Of a stretch of DNA of 19,758 nt, positions 15,000-19,758 are shown piece after piece. Numbering within the stretch: the first letter of the stretch is position 1; each line of letters starts with the position of its first letter. The stretch is from contig MNQK01000014.1 of assembly GCA_001915385.1 (NCBI GenBank), positions 1 through 19,758 on the forward strand. The letters run 5' to 3'. The notes under the pieces were generated by a model that saw only the letters and a list, made by a program, of their open reading frames with translations, was not told the DNA's origin and searched no databases. The position numbers and the translations under genes were made by a program. The DNA comes from Bacteroidales bacterium 52_46 (GTDB lineage Bacteria; Bacteroidota; Bacteroidia; Bacteroidales; Muribaculaceae).

Positions 15000-16432
15000 T
15001 GACTATGGAGAGGGACAGCCTGCTTGCCATGATACGCCGCGGACAGGAGATGTCGCTGCGACAGCAGCTGCGTCTCACTGCCGTATTGTCATGGCCGGCT
15101 ATAGTGGCGCAGCTGTCGACCATCGTCATGCAGTATATCGACGCCGCGATGGTCGGCTCGCTCGGAGCTGAATCATCGGCATCAATCGGACTGATGGCAA
15201 CGTCGACATGGCTCATGTGGGGACTCTGCTCAGCCGTAGCCTCGGGATTTTCAGTGCAGGTGGCCAACCGCATCGGAGCCTCCGACCGCCGTGGAGCCGA
15301 AGGTGTGCTTCGCCAGTCGTTCCTGCCTGTCATAGTGTTCAGCATCCTGCTCGCCATATTCGGAGCCGCAATAAGCGGGAATCTGCCTCTGTGGCTTGGC
15401 GGAAGCGACGACATCGCGTCTGGCGCATCATCTTATTTTCTGATATTCAGCCTGTCGCTGCCCTTCCTGCAGATAAGTTTTCTGAGCGGCGCGATGCTGC
15501 GGTGCAGCGGCAACACGCTTTTCCCCGGCATAGTCAACGTAGGGATGTGCGTGCTCGACGTGATTTTCAATTTCTTCCTGATATTTTCAGCCCACGACCT
15601 TAATATTGCCGGGATGTCATTGCGGCTCCCCGGCGCCGGCCTCGGAGTTACGGGAGCGGCCATAGGCACGGCACTTGCCGAGACAGTGGCGGCCGCCGTC
15701 ATGCTGTGGTATCTGTGGCGGCGCAACAAAGAGCTCAATCTGAGGCATTCCCACGGCTCGTTCATGCCCGGCATGCACTGCCTGCGACGTGCCTTCCGCA
15801 TCTCCACCCCCTTAGGCATAGAGCATACGCTCATGTGCGGCGCGCAGGTGTTCATCACCGCCATCGTGGCGCCTCTGGGCACTGTGGCAATCGCCGCCAA
15901 CGCGTTTGCCGTCACCGCCGAAAGCCTTTGCTACATGCCCGGCTATGGCATAAGCGAGGCCGCCACGACCCTTGTTGGACAAAGCCTCGGGGCTGGACGC
16001 GAGCGTCTGGCTCGTTCTTTCGCCAAAATAACAGTCATATCGGGCATAGTCGTAATGACAGCGATGGGAGTGGTGATGTATGTCGGAGCACCGGTGATGA
16101 TGGGAATAATATCGCCCGTCGGGGCAATCTGTTCGCTCGGCACGGAAGTGCTTCGCATCGAGGCGTTTGCCGAACCGATGTTTGCCGCCTCGATAGTGGC
16201 CTACGGTGTGTTCATCGGCGCCGGCGACACTCTCGTGCCGGCAGGCATGAATCTCGGCAGCATCTGGGGCGTACGGCTCACGCTCGCCGCCATTCTCGCA
16301 CCGACAATGGGACTTAAAGGGGTATGGATAGCTATGGCAATCGAACTGTGTTTCCGCGGCGCAATCTTCCTGCTCAGATTACGCACCGACCGCTGGCTGC
16401 GCGCCAACCGTGCGCTTTTCTCCGCTCGCTGA
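14999..16432 (+). CDS. MATE family multidrug/metabolite exporter
   Basis: A 477-residue inner-membrane antiporter of the MATE family, expected to expel cationic or other small molecules using a sodium or proton gradient. Two halves of six hydrophobic helices are visible, each starting with a recognisable MATE block: VLSWPAIVAQLSTIVMQYID near residue 30 and FRISTPLGIEHTLMC near 265. The signature GYGISEAATTLVGQSLGAG lies at 315-333. Length is at the upper end of the family. The start ATG overlaps the malY-like stop by one base; a second ATG is two codons downstream. The substrate is not deducible. If sodium-driven, it could use the gradient made by Rnf, but that is only a cell-level link. Confidence 0.93.
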   Translation: MTMERDSLLAMIRRGQEMSLRQQLRLTAVLSWPAIVAQLSTIVMQYIDAAMVGSLGAESSASIGLMATSTWLMWGLCSAVASGFSVQVANRIGASDRRGAEGVLRQSFLPVIVFSILLAIFGAAISGNLPLWLGGSDDIASGASSYFLIFSLSLPFLQISFLSGAMLRCSGNTLFPGIVNVGMCVLDVIFNFFLIFSAHDLNIAGMSLRLPGAGLGVTGAAIGTALAETVAAAVMLWYLWRRNKELNLRHSHGSFMPGMHCLRRAFRISTPLGIEHTLMCGAQVFITAIVAPLGTVAIAANAFAVTAESLCYMPGYGISEAATTLVGQSLGAGRERLARSFAKITVISGIVVMTAMGVVMYVGAPVMMGIISPVGAICSLGTEVLRIEAFAEPMFAASIVAYGVFIGAGDTLVPAGMNLGSIWGVRLTLAAILAPTMGLKGVWIAMAIELCFRGAIFLLRLRTDRWLRANRALFSAR

Positions 16433-16507
16433 CCACAGTTGACGCAAACATCAGCTGTCACAGCTAACCGATAGGAACATATCTTAAAATTCGGAAATCG
16501 GTTGGAT

Positions 16508-16542
16508 TGTAGAGACGCGATTCAATGCTGTTTATTTAATGG
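16508..16542. repeat. Dispersed 35-bp repeat, copy A
   Basis: This stretch, starting TGTAGAGACGCGAT and continuing with CAATGCTG, matches 19626-19660 at 29 of 35 positions in the same orientation. It lies 12 bases before the second BIME-like element, in the 274-bp spacer between the MATE and znuC stop codons. Both copies are intergenic and downstream of genes. Confidence 0.55.
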
Positions 16543-16553
16543 TATAGATAGGG

Positions 16554-16624
16554 GCGAGGGCGTCTCGCCCTCGTGGTATTATTCTTACACGCTGAAAGTT
16601 ACCACGGGGGCGAGACGCCCCCGC
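16554..16624. repeat. BIME-like palindromic repeat, copy 2 (inverted)
   Basis: Arms 16554-16578 and 16600-16624 are 25-bp inverted repeats with two mismatches, around a 21-base spacer. The spacer begins TTATTCT and corresponds to the reverse complement of the spacer in copy 1, so this copy is inverted. The left arm reads CGAGGGCG-TCT-CGCCCTCG: its two changes relative to the right arm restore pairing inside its own small hairpin (A16557 with T16571). It lies between the convergent MATE and znuC genes. The remaining spacer (16433-16507 and 16625-16706) shows nothing else I can name. Confidence 0.85.
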
Positions 16625-16706
16625 TATCAACTCAACGTAAGTTAATAGCGATGAATCGTGTACCTACAAGTTACAACGGCTTTGAACGCAAATTACAGAA
16701 TGCCGG

Positions 16707-17513
16707 TTATCGGTTGTGGGGGCAGTCGAGAGCGAAATAATGGTGGTCGGCAGTACACTCCTCTATGCGGTGGTCGACGATGATATGACGGTTCGCCATC
16801 GATGCTATGCGCGACATCTCGTGCGACACGAGGATAATGGTTGTGGTCGGAGCAAGTTCCGAAATTATGTCATATACACGGTATTCAAACTGCTTGTCGA
16901 GATAGCTCAGCGGCTCGTCGAGCACAAGTATCTGCGGCGCGCTGATAATGGCGCGGGCAAGGAGCGTACGTTGCAGCTGGCCGCCTGAGAGCCGGTCGAG
17001 CGTGAAGTCCTTCCTGTTGTCGAGTCCCACGGTATCTATGGCGCGGCGTACACGCTCGTCGCGTTCGGCCTTGTCAATATCCTTTATCGCGATAAGTCCC
17101 GAGGTGATTACCTCCTTCACCGTAATCGGGAACCGCGAGTCAATCATGTTTTTCTGAGGCAGATAGCCTATCGGCAGACGGTCGGTGCGGTTTCCCCAGT
17201 CAAAATAGGTCACTGAGCCGCATGTAGGCTTTATCAGCTTGAGTATCAACCGCAGAAGTGTCGTTTTGCCTCCGCCGTTAGGCCCTGTGATGGCGAAAAA
17301 GTCGCCGCGGCAGATGCTGAGGTTGACATCTTCGAGTATTATTTTGCCGTTGCGGCGGAATCCCACATTGTCAAGGGTTATGATGGTATCGCCGTCATGA
17401 TGCACGCGCGGAGTGTGGTGCAGGCAGTGGCCGTTGCAGCGGTGCTCCGTGGCCGTGCCGTCAGCGTGCGAGGGCGTCGGCGATGATATTGAATTGCTTG
17501 AGGTAGTCGTCAT
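16707..17513 (-). CDS. znuC: Metal (zinc-type) ABC transporter ATP-binding protein
   Basis: A cytoplasmic ATPase of the ZnuC/MntB-type ABC import family, 268 residues from the ATG at 17513. Walker A GPNGGGKT (77-84), Q-loop Q120 in YLPQKN, signature LSGGQ (175-179), Walker B ILVLDEP (195-201) and switch H231 in SHEM are complete. The N-terminal extension is His/Cys-rich (EHRCNGHCLHHTPRVHH, about 23-39), and the tail has DHHYFALDCPH; both could bind metal. The start is uncertain: the ATG overlaps znuA by 53 bases, a TTG at 17558 overlaps more, and a GTG at 17405 would remove most of the His-rich part. It is downstream of znuA on the same strand. No permease gene follows. Confidence 0.85.
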   Translation of the reverse strand: MTTTSSNSISSPTPSHADGTATEHRCNGHCLHHTPRVHHDGDTIITLDNVGFRRNGKIILEDVNLSICRGDFFAITGPNGGGKTTLLRLILKLIKPTCGSVTYFDWGNRTDRLPIGYLPQKNMIDSRFPITVKEVITSGLIAIKDIDKAERDERVRRAIDTVGLDNRKDFTLDRLSGGQLQRTLLARAIISAPQILVLDEPLSYLDKQFEYRVYDIISELAPTTTIILVSHEMSRIASMANRHIIVDHRIEECTADHHYFALDCPHNR

Positions 17514-18321
17514 CGAGAGGATTGATTTGTACGATGGATATACCAAGTTCGTCGGCAAGCGTGGCTGCCTGCCGGGCGTCGAAATTCTGCTGTATGAACA
17601 TCACTTTCACGCCTTTGTCGGCCGCATGGCGATGCGTGTCGCGCAGCTGACCGGGCGTCATCTCCTTGTTGTCCTGACCTACGGCAATCTGCTCCAGACC
17701 GTAGTCGCGCGCGAAATATGACAGCGAGGGGTGCCAGATAAGGAACGAACGCGTGCCGATGCTGTCGAGGCGCGATGATATGGCGGCGTCGAGAGAGTCG
17801 AGCCGTGCCACGAGCCGGTTGTAATTGGCTGTATAGTAATCCTTGCGGGCGGGGTCGACATCGCTGACAGCGGCAAGCATGTTGGCGGCTATGACCTTAA
17901 GGTTGGATACCGACGTCCAGGTATGCGGGTCGGCTACCTCGTGCGTATGGTTTCCGTGGGCGTGTGTGCCGTAAATCAGTTCTATGCCGTCGGACACATC
18001 AACGAAACGCAATTCCGGATTCGATTGGCCGATACGTTCGGTCAGCGTCTGTTCAAACGGCAGATTGCCCGCCTTCATATACACGGCCGCGTCATTGACC
18101 TCACGCATGCCGCCGACCGTCACCTCGAACGCCTCGGGATTGGCATCGGCCTGCATCAGCGTGACAATCTCAATCGAATCGCCCGTAATCTCCCTGAGCA
18201 GCGACGCCTGCGGGGGCAGACTCACCGCCACCGACATGCGCGTGTCCCCGTCAGTCTTGCACGACGAGAGGCCCCAAAGCATACATATTATTATCGCAAA
18301 AAGGAAAAATATACGTTTCAT
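17461..18321 (-). CDS. znuA: Metal (zinc-type) ABC transporter substrate-binding lipoprotein
   Basis: A 286-residue ZnuA/cluster A-I binding protein that captures Zn2+ or Mn2+ outside the inner membrane. The lipobox LSSC puts the lipidated cysteine at C21. A His-rich loop, HAHGNHTHEVADPH, spans 120-133. DPHTW (H133), WHPSLSYFARDYGL (H197) and the late acidic NPLDDDY (269-275) are the expected metal ligands. The first usual ligand histidine in the NPH-type motif is replaced: the sequence reads NPEAFE (61-66), so E63 may serve instead. The length is normal. It starts 93 bp from the divergent Lrp gene; a -7-like TAAATTTG (complement of 18326-18333) is very close to the ATG. No Zur operator was recognised. 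Confidence 0.9.
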   Translation of the reverse strand: MKRIFFLFAIIICMLWGLSSCKTDGDTRMSVAVSLPPQASLLREITGDSIEIVTLMQADANPEAFEVTVGGMREVNDAAVYMKAGNLPFEQTLTERIGQSNPELRFVDVSDGIELIYGTHAHGNHTHEVADPHTWTSVSNLKVIAANMLAAVSDVDPARKDYYTANYNRLVARLDSLDAAISSRLDSIGTRSFLIWHPSLSYFARDYGLEQIAVGQDNKEMTPGQLRDTHRHAADKGVKVMFIQQNFDARQAATLADELGISIVQINPLDDDYLKQFNIIADALAR

Positions 18322-18354
18322 GCCGCAAATTTATAAAAAAAATAACATTTAGCA

Positions 18355-18384
18355 TTTGAAAAATTACGATATTCACTATATTTG
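18355..18384 (+). promoter_or_regulatory. Predicted promoter of the Lrp/AsnC gene
   Basis: TTTG (18355-18358), an 18-base spacer and TATATTTG (18377-18384) fit the Bacteroidetes consensus with a spacer one base short. The -7 box ends 30 bases before the Lrp start. The same 93-bp spacer must drive the divergent znuA gene. Confidence 0.6.
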
Positions 18385-18414
18385 CAGCGCAAAACTAAAT
18401 AAGACTACGAAACT

Positions 18415-18891
18415 ATGGCTCATACCCAACTTGACCAACTTGATGTGAAGATATTGCAGATGATGTCGGGCAACGCCCGCAAACCGTTTCTCGAGATAGC
18501 CCGCGAATGCGGAGTTTCAGGCGCTGCTGTACATCAGCGTATCGGCAAGTTACAGTCATCGGGAGTGATTAAGGGTACGGAAATGCTGGTTGAGCCCTCC
18601 GCTATAGGTTATGAGACCTGCGCATACATGGGCTTTTTCCTCAAGGACCCTGCATCATTCAAAGATGTGATAGAGAAACTGCGGGAAATCCCAGAAGTGG
18701 TGGAATGTCATTTCACGACCGGACAGTACGATCTTTTCATCAAGGTGTTCGCCCGCAATAATGACCATCTCCTCCATCTTATACACGAGAAGCTGCAGAA
18801 TCTCGGACTGTCGCGCACGGAATCACTCATCTCGTTCAAAGAGGTATTCAAGCGTCCGTTGCCTGTCGACGATACCATCGCCCGCGACTGA
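18415..18891 (+). CDS. Lrp/AsnC family transcriptional regulator
   Basis: A 158-residue DNA-binding protein of the Lrp/AsnC (feast/famine) family. The N-terminal opening LDQLDVKILQMMSGNARKPF and the helix-turn-helix EIARECGVSGAAVHQRIGKL (22-41) are followed by the linker GVIKGTEMLVEPSAIGY. The C-terminal RAM effector domain (about 65-145) has VVECHFTTGQYDLFIKV. Members form dimers to octamers that sense amino acids or other small ligands. Length is typical. It could regulate itself and the divergent znuA, though metal genes are not usual Lrp targets. The gene has its own promoter-like sequence just upstream. Confidence 0.93.
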   Translation: MAHTQLDQLDVKILQMMSGNARKPFLEIARECGVSGAAVHQRIGKLQSSGVIKGTEMLVEPSAIGYETCAYMGFFLKDPASFKDVIEKLREIPEVVECHFTTGQYDLFIKVFARNNDHLLHLIHEKLQNLGLSRTESLISFKEVFKRPLPVDDTIARD

Positions 18892-18987
18892 ACCGCGTAA
18901 CCGTCCGACAGCATTGCATCAGCTTCGTGACATAACATTTTTACTGCTGAGTTGTTATACTTGCTCCACTATAAAATACTTTCAATT

Positions 18988-19542
18988 ATGACATTTACAT
19001 TTAATATAATATCCGATGAAGTCGAAAACTTCAAGAGAGTGATTGTCGTTGACTCCAGCGCAACTTTCATGGAGCTTAAAAATGCGATTTGCGACAGCGT
19101 CGGTTACGACAAGAACCAGTTCTGCTCTTTCTTCCTGTGCGAGGGCAACTGGGAGAAAACCCGTGAAATCACAATGGAGGACATGGGTTCAAGTTCCGAC
19201 GAAGATGTATACCTGATGGATGACTGCGTGCTCGAGGATCTTATCGAGGATGAAGGCCAGCGCCTCATTTTCAACTTCGACTATCTGACCGACCGCTCGT
19301 TCTTCATGGAAATGAAGGAGATGACCCCGGGCAAATCGCTCAAAGACCCCTTGTGCAGCATATCGCGCGGCACTCCTCCCCCTCAGACGGTTGATTTCGA
19401 CGAATTCAACGCCAAACTCGACTCACAGACCGCCGACGCAGGTCTTGACCTCGGCCTTGACGACGAATACTACGGTGAGGCCACATTCAATGATGACGAA
19501 TTCGATGAGAGCGGATTTGAAGTAACCGACTTCAACGAATAA
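18988..19542 (+). CDS. PRiA4_ORF3-like (IS1096 passenger TnpR-type) acidic protein
   Basis: A 184-residue cytoplasmic protein whose first about 115 residues resemble the PRiA4b ORF3-like family: an opening beta-strand FTFNIISDEVENFKRVIVV, then TFMELKNAICDSVGY, a FFLCEGNWEK turn, a Leu-Glu-Asp-Leu block and an FNFDY strand. The last about 40 residues are an Asp/Glu-rich, probably disordered tail with no family match. Function in this family is unknown. The ATG at 18988 is preferred; an in-frame TTG at 18952 would add a hydrophobic stretch unlike the family. It is separated from the Lrp gene by 96 bp and followed by a strong hairpin, so it is probably monocistronic. Confidence 0.75.
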   Translation: MTFTFNIISDEVENFKRVIVVDSSATFMELKNAICDSVGYDKNQFCSFFLCEGNWEKTREITMEDMGSSSDEDVYLMDDCVLEDLIEDEGQRLIFNFDYLTDRSFFMEMKEMTPGKSLKDPLCSISRGTPPPQTVDFDEFNAKLDSQTADAGLDLGLDDEYYGEATFNDDEFDESGFEVTDFNE

Positions 19543-19576
19543 TCCGTGCCCACGACCAAACGCATATATTGACAAG

Positions 19577-19623
19577 ACGACGAATGCTCCCGACCGACAC
19601 ACCCGGCCGGGAGCATTCGTCGT
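19577..19623 (+). terminator. 16-bp stem hairpin after the PRiA4_ORF3-like gene
   Basis: ACGACGAATGCTCCCG (19577-19592) pairs perfectly with 19608-19623 around a 15-base loop, 34 bases after the stop codon. There is no T-run after the stem, as in many Bacteroidetes terminators, so termination is likely but not certain. Confidence 0.7.
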
Positions 19624-19625
19624 AA

Positions 19626-19660
19626 TGTACAGACACGATGCAATGCTGATTACTTAAGGG
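19626..19660. repeat. Dispersed 35-bp repeat, copy B
   Basis: This stretch matches 16508-16542 at 29 of 35 positions, same orientation. It follows the terminator hairpin directly and ends exactly where a possible insertion-sequence end begins. Confidence 0.55.
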
Positions 19661-19758
19661 TAACCGTCCGAAATAGGCCGACTTTTAGATAGCGTTTTAG
19701 ATAGCGAACTTAGCAGTCAAAAACGCTATGTTCAATCTGAATGAAAACAACCGGATAG
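19660..19758 (+). mobile_element. Possible left end of an IS66-family element (cut by window edge)
   Basis: The stretch begins GTAACCGTCCG; IS66-family terminal repeats characteristically begin GTAA. It then has two perfect tandem copies of TTTTAGATAGCG (19683-19694, 19695-19706), a 10-bp inverted repeat ATAGCGTTTT/AAAACGCTAT (19689-19698 with 19720-19729), and an ATG at 19728 opening a frame that resembles IS66 TnpB. The right end and target duplication are outside the window. The same 12-mer GTAACCGTCCGA also occurs at 18897-18908, which weakens the assignment. Confidence 0.35.
19728..19758 (+). CDS. Partial CDS, possible IS66 TnpB N-terminus
   Basis: Ten codons, MFNLNENNRI, run open into the window edge. 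Many Bacteroidetes IS66 accessory proteins TnpB start with MF-L-E-NR-type sequence, which is the only basis for the call. The AAAACGCTAT arm of a small inverted repeat overlaps the start codon. Too little is visible for certainty; it could also be an unrelated gene start or chance. Confidence 0.35.
   Translation, partial: MFNLNENNRI

Noticed and set aside
16467..16715. AACCGATA / TATCGGTT long-range inverted repeat around the second BIME-like element
   Set aside because: Only 8 bp, one half inside the znuC coding end; expected by chance at this distance.

Overview
The window looks like a chromosomal segment from a gut Bacteroidales. The best guess is Muribaculaceae or a close relative, which is an inference from gene content and not a tested placement. 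Supporting signs are Bacteroidetes-type promoter boxes (TAnnTTTG at -7), the rseC-rnfBCDGEA gene order, and secreted GH3 and GH92 glycosidases. GC-rich genes are separated by AT-rich spacers full of palindromic repeats. No plasmid or phage core genes, tRNA genes, rRNA genes or CRISPR arrays were recognised.

Layout. (1) Bases 1-511 hold no gene. On the minus strand they carry what looks like an rRNA operon promoter and leader firing out of the left edge, followed by a 14-unit, 9-bp minisatellite. (2) yraN (minus) diverges from a seven-gene plus-strand run, rseC-rnfB-rnfC-rnfD-rnfG-rnfE-rnfA (1037-6628). This is a complete ion-pumping ferredoxin:NAD+ oxidoreductase. It ends in a large palindromic repeat shared with the convergent minus-strand unit. 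(3) The minus-strand pair, a GH3 beta-glycosidase and a secreted SGNH hydrolase, is separated by a branched inverted-repeat element. (4) A 571-bp divergent control region carries two sets of 21-22-bp phased direct repeats. It separates GH3 from a secreted GH92 alpha-mannosidase-type enzyme. (5) A 328-bp repeat block with two related long hairpins abuts an AT-rich MNT nucleotidyltransferase, which is followed by the stub of a HEPN-like partner. (6) A MalY/PatB-type PLP enzyme is translationally coupled to a MATE exporter. (7) A second, inverted copy of the palindromic repeat follows. (8) znuA-znuC (minus) encode a metal uptake lipoprotein and ATPase with no permease gene beside them. (9) An Lrp/AsnC regulator diverges from znuA, followed by a PRiA4_ORF3-like acidic protein. 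The right edge may be the start of an IS66-type element.

Together, the genes cover membrane bioenergetics (Rnf), host or dietary glycan trimming at the cell surface or periplasm (GH3, SGNH, GH92), amino-acid or thiol metabolism with export, and metal acquisition. I did not find a clearly new protein system. The least explained content is between genes: two inverted copies of a BIME-like hairpin pair with compensatory changes, a branched 171-bp element inside the GH3-SGNH unit, the paired hairpin block in front of the MNT gene, and the phased operator-like repeats between GH3 and GH92.
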